Shown here piece after piece: positions 21,399 to 30,857 of a stretch of DNA of 64,000 bases (the stretch's first letter is position 1; every line of letters starts with the position of its first letter). Under the pieces are notes generated by a model, which saw only the letters and a list, made by a program, of their open reading frames with translations, did not search any database and was not told the origin of the DNA. Both the position numbers and the translations under genes were made by a program. The DNA comes from Salipiger bermudensis (GTDB lineage: Bacteria > Pseudomonadota > Alphaproteobacteria > Rhodobacterales > Rhodobacteraceae), in contig NZ_JAIUZY010000005.1 of NCBI RefSeq assembly GCF_020171625.1, positions 310,001-374,000 on the forward strand. Reading direction: 5' to 3'.

Positions 21399-21959
21399 GT
21401 GTCAGAACCAGCTTCGATCTCCAGCGGCATCGCGGCACGCTATGCCACGGCGATCTTCGACATCGCCAAAGAGAACAACTCCGTCGGGAAGCTCGAGAGC
21501 GATACCGATGACCTCGCTCAAGCGCTGGCTGACAGCCCCGACCTGCGCGACATGATCTCCTCGCCGGTCTATCCGCGTCAGGCGCAGAAGGACGGCATTC
21601 TTGCCGTCTCCGAGAAGATGGGCCTCGACAAGGCAATGCACAACGCGCTCGGTCTGATGGCCGAAAAGCGCCGCCTGTTCGTGCTGCCCTATCTGGTGAC
21701 GCAGCTGCGCGAGATGATCGCTGTCGAGAAGGGCGAAGTGACGGCCGAGGTGACCTCGGCGACCGCCCTCAGCGACGCGCAGGCCAGCAAGCTGGCCGAG
21801 ACACTGAAAAGCAGCGTCGGCAAGGACGTGAAAATCAAATCGACCGTCGATGAATCCCTCATCGGTGGTCTCGTCGTCAAGGTGGGCTCGAAGATGATCG
21901 ACACGTCGGTCCGTGCCAAGCTCAACTCCCTCCAGAATGCAATGAAAGAGGTCGGATAA
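21399..21959 (+). CDS. atpH: ATP synthase F1 subunit delta
   Basis: A 186-residue peripheral-stalk subunit (OSCP-like) linking F1 to the b subunits. The family pattern is clear: [16 protein letters not shown] near the N-terminus and the C-terminal [19 protein letters not shown]. Start GTG 21399 is preferred over GTG 21393 because GGAAGG lies 6 bases upstream. It is the first gene of the F1 operon; the Fo genes are not in the window, as is usual for this group. Confidence 0.95.
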   Translation: MSEPASISSGIAARYATAIFDIAKENNSVGKLESDTDDLAQALADSPDLRDMISSPVYPRQAQKDGILAVSEKMGLDKAMHNALGLMAEKRRLFVLPYLVTQLREMIAVEKGEVTAEVTSATALSDAQASKLAETLKSSVGKDVKIKSTVDESLIGGLVVKVGSKMIDTSVRAKLNSLQNAMKEVG

Positions 21960-23498
21960 ATGGGTATCCAAGCAGCCGAGATTTCTGCGATCCTAAAGGA
22001 CCAGATCAAGAACTTCGGTCAGGAGGCCGAAGTCGCCGAAGTGGGTCGCGTGCTCTCCGTCGGCGACGGTATTGCCCGCGTGCACGGCCTCGACTCCGTC
22101 AAGGCCGGCGAGATGGTCGAGTTTCCGGGCGGCATCATGGGGATGGCGCTGAACCTCGAGCGCGACAACGTCGGTATCGTGATCTTCGGCTCCGACCGCG
22201 ACATCAAGGAAGGTGACGTCGTCAAGCGCACCAACTCGATCGTGGACGTGCCCGCGGGCCCCGGCCTGCTCGGCCGCGTGGTCGACGCGCTCGGCAACCC
22301 GATCGACGGCAAGGGCCCGATCGAGGCGACCGAGCGCCGCGTTGCGGACGTGAAGGCGCCCGGCATCATCCCGCGTAAATCGGTGCACGAGCCGATGGCA
22401 ACCGGCCTCAAGTCGGTCGACGCGATGATCCCGATCGGCCGTGGCCAGCGTGAGCTGATCATCGGCGACCGCCAGACCGGCAAGACCGCGATCGCCCTCG
22501 ACGCGATCCTGAACCAGAAATCCTACAACGACGCCGCCGGCGACGACGACAGCAAGAAGCTGTACTGCGTCTACGTGGCCGTCGGCCAGAAGCGCTCGAC
22601 CGTGGCGCAGCTGGTGAAGCGCCTCGAAGCCACCGGCGCCATCGACTACTCGATCGTCGTGGCCGCGACCGCGTCCGACCCGGCGCCGATGCAGTTCCTC
22701 GCGCCCTACGCCGCGACCGCGATGGCCGAGTACTTCCGCGACAACGGCAAGCACGCCCTCATCATCTACGATGACCTGTCCAAGCAGGCCGTGTCCTACC
22801 GCCAGATGTCGCTGCTTCTGCGCCGTCCGCCGGGCCGCGAAGCCTACCCGGGCGACGTGTTCTACCTCCACTCGCGCCTGCTCGAGCGTTCGGCCAAGCT
22901 GAACGAGGATCACGGTGCCGGTTCGCTGACCGCACTGCCGATCATCGAAACGCAGGGCGGCGACGTGTCGGCCTTCATCCCGACCAACGTGATCTCGATC
23001 ACCGACGGCCAGATCTTCCTCGAGACCGAACTGTTCTTCCAGGGCATCCGTCCTGCCGTGAACACCGGTCTGTCGGTGTCGCGCGTCGGCTCCTCGGCCC
23101 AGACCAAGGCGATGTCCTCGGTTGCCGGCCCGGTGAAGCTGTCGCTGGCCCAGTATCGTGAAATGGCGGCCTTCGCCCAGTTCGGCTCGGACCTCGACGC
23201 CGCGACGCAGAAGCTGCTGAACCGCGGTGCGCGCCTGACCGAGCTGATGAAGCAGCCGCAGTATTCGCCGCTCACCAACGCCGAGATCGTGTGCATCATC
23301 TTCGCCGGCACCAACGGCTACCTGGACAACGTCCCGGTCCGTGAAGTGGGCAAGTATGAGGCCGCTCTGCTGTCCTTCCTGCGCGGCCAGCGCAAGGACA
23401 TCCTCGAGTGGATCGAGAGCGAAGACCCGAAGATCAAGGGTGAACCCGCTGACAAGCTGAAGGCTGCGCTCGACGAATTCGCCGCGACCTACGCCTGA
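21960..23498 (+). CDS. atpA: ATP synthase F1 subunit alpha
   Basis: A 512-residue non-catalytic nucleotide-binding subunit. The P-loop is GDRQTGKTA, and the alpha/beta signature lies in [14 protein letters not shown]. The ATG follows the atpH stop directly with no gap, so the two are probably coupled. The length is normal and all domains are intact. Confidence 0.98.
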   Translation: MGIQAAEISAILKDQIKNFGQEAEVAEVGRVLSVGDGIARVHGLDSVKAGEMVEFPGGIMGMALNLERDNVGIVIFGSDRDIKEGDVVKRTNSIVDVPAGPGLLGRVVDALGNPIDGKGPIEATERRVADVKAPGIIPRKSVHEPMATGLKSVDAMIPIGRGQRELIIGDRQTGKTAIALDAILNQKSYNDAAGDDDSKKLYCVYVAVGQKRSTVAQLVKRLEATGAIDYSIVVAATASDPAPMQFLAPYAATAMAEYFRDNGKHALIIYDDLSKQAVSYRQMSLLLRRPPGREAYPGDVFYLHSRLLERSAKLNEDHGAGSLTALPIIETQGGDVSAFIPTNVISITDGQIFLETELFFQGIRPAVNTGLSVSRVGSSAQTKAMSSVAGPVKLSLAQYREMAAFAQFGSDLDAATQKLLNRGARLTELMKQPQYSPLTNAEIVCIIFAGTNGYLDNVPVREVGKYEAALLSFLRGQRKDILEWIESEDPKIKGEPADKLKAALDEFAATYA

Positions 23499-23519
23499 GC
23501 GCCCTGAAAGGACAGGATT

Positions 23520-24401
23520 ATGCCTAGCCTCAAGGACCTCAAGACCAGGATCTCCTCGGTCAAGTCGACCCGGAAGATCACCAAGGCCATGCAGATGGTG
23601 GCCGCCGCGAAACTGCGGCGGGCACAGGACGCGGCCGAGATGGCACGCCCGTATTCCGAGCGCTTCAATGCGGTGCTCGGATCTCTGGCGGCGTCGGTGG
23701 GCGGCAGCCCGACCGCGCCCAAGCTGCTGTCCGGCACCGGCAAGGACGACGTGCACATGCTCGTCGTGATGACCGCCGAGCGCGGCCTTTGCGGGGGCTT
23801 CAACAGCTCCATCGTGAAGCGCGCGCGGACCGCGATCGCCAAGCTGAAGGCCGAGGGAAAGACGGTGAAGATCCTCACCGTCGGGAAGAAGGGCCGTGAA
23901 CAGCTCTCCCGTGAACACGGGAAGCTGTTCGTGGGTCACGTGGACCTCAGCGAGGTCAAGAAGCTCGGCTACGCGGATGCGCAGTCGATCGCAAAGGACC
24001 TGCTCACCCGTTTCGACGAGGGCGAGTTCGACGTGGCGACCATCTTCTATGCGAAGTTCGAGACCGTGATTTCGCAGGTCCCGACCGCCCAGCAGATCAT
24101 CCCGGCCCAGTTCGACGCGGCCGAAGATGACGACGCCGGTGCGTCCACGCTCTATGAGTACGAGCCCGGCGAGGAAGCCATCCTTGCCGATCTCCTTCCC
24201 CGGGGTGTCTCTACCCAGATCTTCTCGGCTCTGCTGGAGAACGCCGCCTCGGAACAGGGGGCTCGGATGAGCGCCATGGACAACGCCACGCGCAACGCTG
24301 GCGAGATGATCGACAAGCTGACCATCGAGTACAACCGCTCGCGTCAGGCGGTCATCACCAACGAACTGATCGAAATCATCTCGGGCGCCGAGGCGCTCTA
24401 A
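23520..24401 (+). CDS. atpG: ATP synthase F1 subunit gamma
   Basis: A 293-residue central-stalk rotor subunit. The N-terminal coiled-coil has [21 protein letters not shown], the middle has [11 protein letters not shown], and the C-terminal helix [18 protein letters not shown] ends in [12 protein letters not shown]. It is 21 bases after atpA with GAAAGGA upstream of the start. Confidence 0.97.
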   Translation: MPSLKDLKTRISSVKSTRKITKAMQMVAAAKLRRAQDAAEMARPYSERFNAVLGSLAASVGGSPTAPKLLSGTGKDDVHMLVVMTAERGLCGGFNSSIVKRARTAIAKLKAEGKTVKILTVGKKGREQLSREHGKLFVGHVDLSEVKKLGYADAQSIAKDLLTRFDEGEFDVATIFYAKFETVISQVPTAQQIIPAQFDAAEDDDAGASTLYEYEPGEEAILADLLPRGVSTQIFSALLENAASEQGARMSAMDNATRNAGEMIDKLTIEYNRSRQAVITNELIEIISGAEAL

Positions 24402-24417
24402 GAACCGGAGACGATAA

Positions 24418-25842
<1,425 letters not shown>

Positions 25843-25890
25843 TGACTGCCGGGGGGCCTTTGTGCCCCCCATTACCAACCGGAGGCCCTA

Positions 25891-26325
25891 ATGGCTGATA
25901 CGATGCAATTCGATCTGGTGAGTCCCGAGCGGAGCCTTCTGTCGACCCAGGCCAAGAGCGTGTCGATCCCGGGCACCGACGGTGACATGACGGCGGGTCC
26001 CGGCCACGCCGCGATGATCACCACGCTGCGCCCCGGCATCCTCAAGGTCGAAACCGAGACGGGCACCGAGGAATTCGTGGTCACCGGTGGTTTCGCCGAG
26101 ATCGGCACCACCGTGAGCGTGCTCGCCGAGCGCGCCGTGCCCCACGCGGACATGACGCAGGAGACCTACGAGGATCTCGTGCGCGAGGCGCAGGCCTACT
26201 ACAAGAAGGTCGTCGAAGAGACCGAGAACGAGCCGGGCCCGGTCGACGACGCGGCCAAGCTGCTGCAGGACATGGTGGCGGTCGGCGGTCATATCGGCCT
26301 CGACCCGAAACAGCCGAACTTCTGA
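25891..26325 (+). CDS. atpC: ATP synthase F1 subunit epsilon
   Basis: A 144-residue subunit. The beta-sandwich N-domain is clear ([34 protein letters not shown]). The C-terminal part is a single acidic helical stretch with no strong pair of regulatory helices, as in other alphaproteobacteria that use the zeta subunit instead. ACCGGAGG precedes the ATG. It is the last ATP synthase gene, followed by a strong terminator. Confidence 0.95.
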   Translation: MADTMQFDLVSPERSLLSTQAKSVSIPGTDGDMTAGPGHAAMITTLRPGILKVETETGTEEFVVTGGFAEIGTTVSVLAERAVPHADMTQETYEDLVREAQAYYKKVVEETENEPGPVDDAAKLLQDMVAVGGHIGLDPKQPNF

Positions 26326-26351
26326 CGCAGACTACAGCGCAAGCCAGATCG

Positions 26352-26384
26352 GAAACCCCGCCCAAGGCGGGGTTTCTTGCGTTT
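26352..26384 (+). terminator. Terminator of the atp operon
   Basis: A perfect 11-bp stem has arms GAAACCCCGCC (26352-26362) and GGCGGGGTTTC (26366-26376) and a CAA loop, followed by TTGCGTTT. It lies 26 bases after the atpC stop. Confidence 0.88.
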
Positions 26385-26501
26385 AGGAGGGGCGCATTTT
26401 CTGACGCCGGGGGGCAACGCTGCCGGTCTCGGGCCGGTTTCGCCCCTTTCAAAGCCGCCGTCTTTGGCGGATGATCCTTGCGGGGACCAATTGGGGGCAG
26501 A

Positions 26502-26852
26502 ATGCGCCATCTGAATGTCAGCCTGATCGGCATCGATCAGGGCAATGTGGAAGTGTTTTCCGAGTTCGCCGACGGCGGCGACATGTGGACCGGTCGGGGC
26601 GCGCGGGAGCGCCGCAAGGCGGTCCGCTTCTCCGAGCCGTTCCGCACGCCTCCGACGGTGCAGGTGTCGCTGTCCATGTGGGACATGGACCAGAGCGCCA
26701 ATGCCCGCGCCGATCTGCTGGCCGACAACATCACCGAGACAGGGTTCGATCTGGTGTTCCGCACCTGGTCCGATACGCGGGTCGCGCGGGTGCGGATGTC
26801 GTGGCTGGCGATCGGCGAGCTCCCCAGCGAGGATGACTGGCAGCTTTACTGA
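26502..26852 (+). CDS. Small H-type lectin-domain protein
   Basis: A 116-residue protein beginning MRHLNVSLIGIDQGN. It matches the H-type lectin (discoidin I C-terminal) fold in its pattern: VRFSEPFRTPPTVQVSLSM, then ITETGFDLVFRTWSDT and VRMSWLAIGEL. There is no signal peptide, so it is probably cytoplasmic. ATG 26502 is taken over the ATG eight codons upstream because GGGGGCAG precedes it. The gene follows the atp terminator by about 120 bases, a location I recall as conserved in Rhodobacterales. Its ligand is unknown. Confidence 0.82.
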   Translation: MRHLNVSLIGIDQGNVEVFSEFADGGDMWTGRGARERRKAVRFSEPFRTPPTVQVSLSMWDMDQSANARADLLADNITETGFDLVFRTWSDTRVARVRMSWLAIGELPSEDDWQLY

Positions 26853-26855
26853 GCT

Positions 26856-26890
26856 GCCGCGCGACGGAGGTCTTGCAGCCTCCGTGCGGC
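26856..26890 (+). terminator. Hairpin after the lectin gene
   Basis: ACGGAGG (26864-26870) pairs with CCTCCGT (26879-26885), and GCCGC/GCGGC extends the stem across a 3-base bulge. It lies a few bases after the stop but has no T-run, so it may be a weak or factor-assisted terminator. Confidence 0.45.
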
Positions 26891-26917
26891 CCGGCGCCTC
26901 GCCGGTTGCCCCTGCGG

Positions 26918-27032
26918 GGAGGGTCTGCCCCCTGTCGCACCGCAGGTGCGCCCTTAAAAGAAAAGAGGGGGCTCTGCCCCCTGTCGCACCGGAGGTGCGC
27001 CTAAAAAGAAAAGAGGGGGCTCTGCCCCCTCT
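26918..27032 (+). repeat. Tandem ~48-bp GC-rich hairpin repeat, about 2.4 copies
   Basis: A unit containing GGGGGCTCTGCCCCCTGTCG, then a GCACC(GG)AGGTGC inverted pair and an A-rich tail, occurs at about 26918-26964 (diverged) and 26965-27012. A partial third copy at 27013-27032 ends in a perfect 9-bp stem, AGAGGGGGC/GCCCCCTCT. It fills the gap between the lectin gene and prs, and no gene is seen in it. Confidence 0.7.
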
Positions 27033-27050
27033 TGGCCTGCGGCCAATTCA

Positions 27051-27078
27051 CCCCCGAGGTATTTTGGAACCAGAGAAG
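27051..27078 (+). repeat. Dispersed GAGGTATTT repeat, copy 1
   Basis: CCCCC, GAGGTATTT, then AACCAGAGAAG after three bases. A TTGGCC/GGCCAA hairpin (27032-27046) stands just before it. The near-identical copy is at 42854-42881; diverged relatives are at 34275 and, inverted, at 42901. Confidence 0.65.
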
Positions 27079-27107
27079 GGCAGGGGGCGCCCTCCTCCAG
27101 CCCTGGA

Positions 27108-28118
27108 TCAGAGAATGCCTTCGTAGATCGGGCCGAGCGTGTCGGTCTCGAACAGCGAGGACACCGAGGTGCCGTTCCAGATGTTGAGGATCGCCTGGGC
27201 GAACATCGGGGCGGTGGGCACCACGCGGATATTGGGGGCCGCGGCGACGGCGTCGGTGGCGGCGATCGAGTCGGTGATCACCAGCGACTTCATCACCGAT
27301 TTGGTGACGCGCTCGACCGCGGGGCCGGAGAGCACGCCGTGGGTGATATAGGCGTGCACCTCGGTGGCGCCGTGGTTCATCAGGATCTCGGCGGCCTTGC
27401 ACAGCGTGCCGGCAGTGTCGCAGATGTCGTCGACGATGATGCACTTCTTGCCGGTGACGTCACCGATCACGGTCATCTCGGCGATCTCGCCGGGCTTCTC
27501 GCGGCGCTTGTCGACGATCGAGAGCGGCGCGTTGATGCGCTTGGCCAGCTCGCGGGCCCGGGCCACGCCGCCGACATCCGGAGACACCACCATCACGTCC
27601 TCGAGCTCGCCCTCGAACTGCTTCAGGATGTCGAGCGCGAAGACCGGCGAGGCGTAGAGGTTGTCGACGGGGATGTCGAAGAAGCCCTGGATCTGGGTCG
27701 CGTGCAGGTCCATGGTCAGCACCCGCTCGATGCCGGCTTCGGCGATCATGTTGGCCACCAGCTTGGCGGTGATCGGGGTCCGGGCCTTGGTGCGGCGGTC
27801 CTGACGGGCATAGCCGAAATAGGGGATCACGGCGGTGATGCGCGAGGCCGAGGAGCGGCGCAGCGCGTCGGCCATGATCAGCAGCTCCATCAGGTTGTCG
27901 TTCGCCGGGCGCGAGGTGGACTGGAGGATGAACATGTCCTCGCCGCGGACGTTCTCGTAGACCTCGACGAAGATCTCCTGATCGTTGAAGCGCTCGACGC
28001 GCGCGTCGACGAGTCCCACGGACATGCCGCGATATAGGGACATCCGGCGGGCAATGGCAGTGGCCAGCGGCTTGTTGGCATTGCCCGCGATAAGCTTGGG
28101 CTCGATGACGGTGGGCAT
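27108..28118 (-). CDS. prs: Ribose-phosphate pyrophosphokinase (PRPP synthase)
   Basis: A 336-residue enzyme making PRPP from ribose 5-phosphate and ATP, feeding purine, pyrimidine, NAD, His and Trp synthesis. The N-terminal [16 protein letters not shown], the flexible-loop segment [14 protein letters not shown] and the PRPP signature [16 protein letters not shown] are present. ATG 28118 is chosen by family N-terminus ([12 protein letters not shown]); the Shine-Dalgarno is weak (CGGAG 8 bases upstream). It is divergent from the isomerase gene at 28220. Confidence 0.96.
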   Translation of the reverse strand: MPTVIEPKLIAGNANKPLATAIARRMSLYRGMSVGLVDARVERFNDQEIFVEVYENVRGEDMFILQSTSRPANDNLMELLIMADALRRSSASRITAVIPYFGYARQDRRTKARTPITAKLVANMIAEAGIERVLTMDLHATQIQGFFDIPVDNLYASPVFALDILKQFEGELEDVMVVSPDVGGVARARELAKRINAPLSIVDKRREKPGEIAEMTVIGDVTGKKCIIVDDICDTAGTLCKAAEILMNHGATEVHAYITHGVLSGPAVERVTKSVMKSLVITDSIAATDAVAAAPNIRVVPTAPMFAQAILNIWNGTSVSSLFETDTLGPIYEGIL

Positions 28119-28219
28119 GGGAGGCGGCTCCGGCAGCAGAATGACAGATTCGTGACGTTGCCGGTCGCTTAGCATGGAGGTAGCGTGTCGCAAAGACGCA
28201 CTCCGTAACGAGGGACGAC

Positions 28220-28819
28220 ATGGCGCATCTGGATTACTATTTTACCGTTCTCTCCCCCTACGCCTATCTGGCCGGGGGGCGCATGGAGGAGATTGTGGCC
28301 CGCCACGGGGTGAGCGTGACCTACAAGCCACTCGACATCATGGCGCTGTTCCCGCGCACCGGCGGCGCCGCCCCGAAGGACCGGCACCCGTCGCGCCTGG
28401 CCTACCGGGCGCAGGAGCTGCCGCGTCAGGCGAAGAAGGCCGGGATGGAGCTGAACTTCCGACCGGCGCACTGGCCGACCAATCAGGCGCCGGCGTCCTA
28501 CGCGATCATCGCGGCGCAGAAGGCGGGCGGCGGCGATCTGGGCGGGCTGGTGCAGTCGATCCTGCGCGCGGTCTGGGTCGAGGACAAGGACATCGCCGAG
28601 GATGCCGTGGTGCAGGAGTGCCTGACCGCGGCCGGGTTCGATCCGTCGCTCACCTTCAGCGGAATGCTGGCCGGGGCGGAGATCTATGCCGCCAACCTCG
28701 AGGACGCGGTCAATGCCGGGGTCTTCGGCGCGCCGTTCTACGTGCTCGACGACGGGGCGATGTTCTGGGGGCAGGACCGGCTGGAGGACCTCGATCTGCA
28801 TCTGTCGGGCAAACTCTGA
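28220..28819 (+). CDS. 2-hydroxychromene-2-carboxylate isomerase/DsbA-like (kappa-GST fold)
   Basis: A 199-residue thioredoxin-fold protein of the NahD/kappa-GST family. It starts [20 protein letters not shown], where Ser12 in LSPY replaces the redox Cys and would contact glutathione. It ends with the conserved cis-Pro stretch [20 protein letters not shown]. Family members isomerise naphthalene intermediates or act on glutathione conjugates. No aromatic degradation genes are near, so a general glutathione role is more likely. Confidence 0.88.
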   Translation: MAHLDYYFTVLSPYAYLAGGRMEEIVARHGVSVTYKPLDIMALFPRTGGAAPKDRHPSRLAYRAQELPRQAKKAGMELNFRPAHWPTNQAPASYAIIAAQKAGGGDLGGLVQSILRAVWVEDKDIAEDAVVQECLTAAGFDPSLTFSGMLAGAEIYAANLEDAVNAGVFGAPFYVLDDGAMFWGQDRLEDLDLHLSGKL

Positions 28820-28861
28820 GCGGCGAAATCCGGGCAACTCCGCACGCCGGAGCGCCAGCGG

Positions 28862-29008
28862 TCAGGCCTGCTTGTTGAGGCCGACCGACGGGGTGACCGT
28901 CTTCTCGACCACGGGCAGACGCCCGAACCACCAGATCGCCACCGCGTTCAGGGCAAACAACCCTGCAACACAAGCTGCCATGAGAAGAATGGTGACGATC
29001 GCGCTCAT
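28862..29008 (-). CDS. Small single-pass membrane protein, 48 residues
   Basis: A short frame begins ATG 29008, preceded by a good AAAGGAG. The product starts MSAIVTILLMAACVAGLFAL, has one hydrophobic helix of ~25 residues ending in an aromatic WW, and closes with the hydrophilic VEKTVTPSVGLNKQA. Coding is supported by the ribosome binding site, the membrane-helix pattern and the absence of another gene in the gap between the isomerase and ogt. It is shorter than usual gene-finding cut-offs. The function is unknown. Confidence 0.65.
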   Translation of the reverse strand: MSAIVTILLMAACVAGLFALNAVAIWWFGRLPVVEKTVTPSVGLNKQA

Positions 29009-29097
29009 CGGGGGTGGCTCCTTTTCCTTTGTAAGCCAATCCCGTGTCGTAGAGAAAGTTCCCTGCCTGCTCTAGCCTGCGGTGCGCGGGCCGCAGA

Positions 29098-29607
29098 TCA
29101 GAACAGCGAAAGTTGCCGCCCGGCCACACCGGCGGTGGTGGCCTCGTGCTGCAGCAGCCAGGTCTTCGTATCAAGCCCGCCGCCGAACCCGGTGAGCGCG
29201 CCGCTCTTTCCGATAACCCGATGACAGGGAAGGATAATCGGCAGCGGGTTGGCGCCGTTGGCGGCCCCCACCGCGCGGCTTGCGCCGGGGGTGCCGAGGG
29301 CGTTGGCGATGGCGCCGTAGCTGCGGGTCTCGGCATAGGGAATGGTGGCGAGCGCGGCCCAGATCTTTTTCTGAAAAGCCGTGCCACGGATCTCGAGCGG
29401 CACATCGAAAGCGCGAAGCTCGCCCGAGAAATACGCGTCAAGCTGGTGTCGGACGGCGTCGAACGGCGCGGGATCGGGCTGCCAGTCGGCCTTCGGCGCG
29501 ACAGCCTTGTTGCCCGTGGGGAAGCTCAGCAGCCGCAACGCGGTGCCGTCTCCGGCCAGTAGCAGGGGGCCGACGGGGCTGTCGTGGTGGCAGTAGCGCA
29601 GGCTCAT
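29098..29607 (-). CDS. ogt: Methylated-DNA--[protein]-cysteine S-methyltransferase
   Basis: A 169-residue suicide enzyme that takes the methyl group from O6-methylguanine. The active site is LPCHRVIG, preceded by the helix-turn-helix stretch ETRSYGAIANALGTPGASRAV. The start overlaps the ada-like stop (ATGA), so the two are co-translated: in E. coli both activities sit on one Ada polypeptide, here on two. The longer in-frame upstream extension belongs to the ada gene in another frame. Confidence 0.94.
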   Translation of the reverse strand: MSLRYCHHDSPVGPLLLAGDGTALRLLSFPTGNKAVAPKADWQPDPAPFDAVRHQLDAYFSGELRAFDVPLEIRGTAFQKKIWAALATIPYAETRSYGAIANALGTPGASRAVGAANGANPLPIILPCHRVIGKSGALTGFGGGLDTKTWLLQHEATTAGVAGRQLSLF

Positions 29608-30164
29608 GGGGCGGGCTTTCGCAGCGTCGAGGGCGGGCGACCGTAGAGCGCTGAGATCGCGGCATTGAAGCGGCGCAGGCTGCCGAAGCCCGCGCGCGAG
29701 GCGATCTCGGTCATCGGCAGGTCGCTGTCGTTCAGCAGCCGCTTGGCGCGCTGCACCCGCCTGGTCTGGGCCACCTGCAGGGGCGAGGCGCCGACCTGCT
29801 CGGCGAAGAGCCGGGCGAGGTGGCGCGGCCCGATGCCCAGCCGTGCCGCGAGGTCCGTCACGGTGCCGGTGTCGAGCGCGCCGTCCTCGATCAGCCGAAG
29901 GGCGCGCGCGACGGTGGTGCGGGTGCCGTTCCACGCCGGCGAGAACGGCGCGGTCTCGGGGCGGCAGCGCAGACAGGGGCGGTAGCCGGCCCGCTCGGCG
30001 CTGGCGGCGCTGGGGAAGAAGGACACGTTCTTGGTCAGCGGAGGCCGCACCGGGCAGACCGGGCGGCAGTAGATGCCGGTGGTGCGCACGGCGGTGAAGA
30101 ACACCCCGTCATAGGCGGGGTCGCGGCGCATCCTGGCGGCGTTGCATGTGTCGAAATCCAGCAT
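29604..30164 (-). CDS. ada: Ada-type Zn-binding methyl-phosphotriester receptor with AraC-type HTH
   Basis: A 186-residue protein with the Ada N-terminal zinc domain: the four Cys of TTGIYCRPVCPVRPP and RPCLRCRPET are present. An AraC-type double helix-turn-helix (TVTDLAARLGIGPRHLARLF, PMTEIASRAGFGSLRRFNAA) follows. It lacks both the Ogt domain and the AlkA glycosylase domain, so it is a stand-alone regulator/sensor. Methylation of a zinc Cys should turn it into an activator of ada-ogt, and perhaps of alkB. Confidence 0.9.
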   Translation of the reverse strand: MLDFDTCNAARMRRDPAYDGVFFTAVRTTGIYCRPVCPVRPPLTKNVSFFPSAASAERAGYRPCLRCRPETAPFSPAWNGTRTTVARALRLIEDGALDTGTVTDLAARLGIGPRHLARLFAEQVGASPLQVAQTRRVQRAKRLLNDSDLPMTEIASRAGFGSLRRFNAAISALYGRPPSTLRKPAP

Positions 30165-30239
30165 GGGTCGAGCATAGCGCGGCCGCCCGCCCGGGGCGAG
30201 CCTGCGCCGGCAATGAGGTCCGGAAACGGCGAGTGCGGA

Positions 30240-30857
30240 TCAGCCGGTCTTCTTCTTGCCGATGCGCGGCTCGGTTCCGGCGCGTAGGCGCGCGATGTTG
30301 CTGCGGTGGCGCCAGAAGATCACGATGGTCAGCGCCACGGTCAGGGCGGTCAGCTCGTATTCGCGCAGAAGGATCATCCACGCGGTCGACATCAGCGCCG
30401 CGACCAGCGCGCCGACGCTGGAAATGCTCGACAGCGCCGCCGCCGCGAGCCACGTGGCGCAGCACATCAGGCCGACGGGCCAGCTCAGAGCCAGCATCAG
30501 GCCGAGGAAGGTGGCCACCCCCTTGCCGCCCCTGAAGCGCAGCCAGACCGGGTAGCAATGGCCAAGGAAGGCGGCCAGACCGGCAAGCTGCGCCGCGTCC
30601 TCTCCGGCCAGCCAGCGCGCCAGCAGCACCGCCACGGCGCCCTTGCCGCCATCGAGCAACAGCGTGCCCGCGGCGGCGGCCTTGTTGCCGGTGCGCAGCA
30701 CGTTGGTGGCGCCGATATTGCCCGAGCCGATACTGCGCAGATCGCCGAGCTTCATGGCGCGGGTGAGCAGCATCCCGAACGGGATCGAGCCCAGCAGGTA
30801 GCCGATGACGGCCCAGAGCAGCAGCAGGATCGGGGCGGTGGTGAGGTCGGGCAGCAT
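30240..30857 (-). CDS. plsY: Acyl-phosphate glycerol-3-phosphate acyltransferase PlsY
   Basis: A 205-residue inner-membrane enzyme making lysophosphatidic acid from acyl-phosphate. It shows GSIPFGMLLTRAMKLGDLRS, IGSGNIGATNVLRTGNK, HCYPVWLRFRGGKGVATFLG and several hydrophobic segments. Its start overlaps the pyrC stop by one base (TGATG), so phospholipid synthesis is coupled here to pyrimidine synthesis. Confidence 0.95.
   Translation of the reverse strand: MLPDLTTAPILLLLWAVIGYLLGSIPFGMLLTRAMKLGDLRSIGSGNIGATNVLRTGNKAAAAGTLLLDGGKGAVAVLLARWLAGEDAAQLAGLAAFLGHCYPVWLRFRGGKGVATFLGLMLALSWPVGLMCCATWLAAAALSSISSVGALVAALMSTAWMILLREYELTALTVALTIVIFWRHRSNIARLRAGTEPRIGKKKTG

Noticed and set aside
20513-21511. 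A 332-codon plus-strand frame spanning the atp leader
   Set aside because: Overlaps the methyltransferase gene and atpH in another frame and has no domain or start signal.
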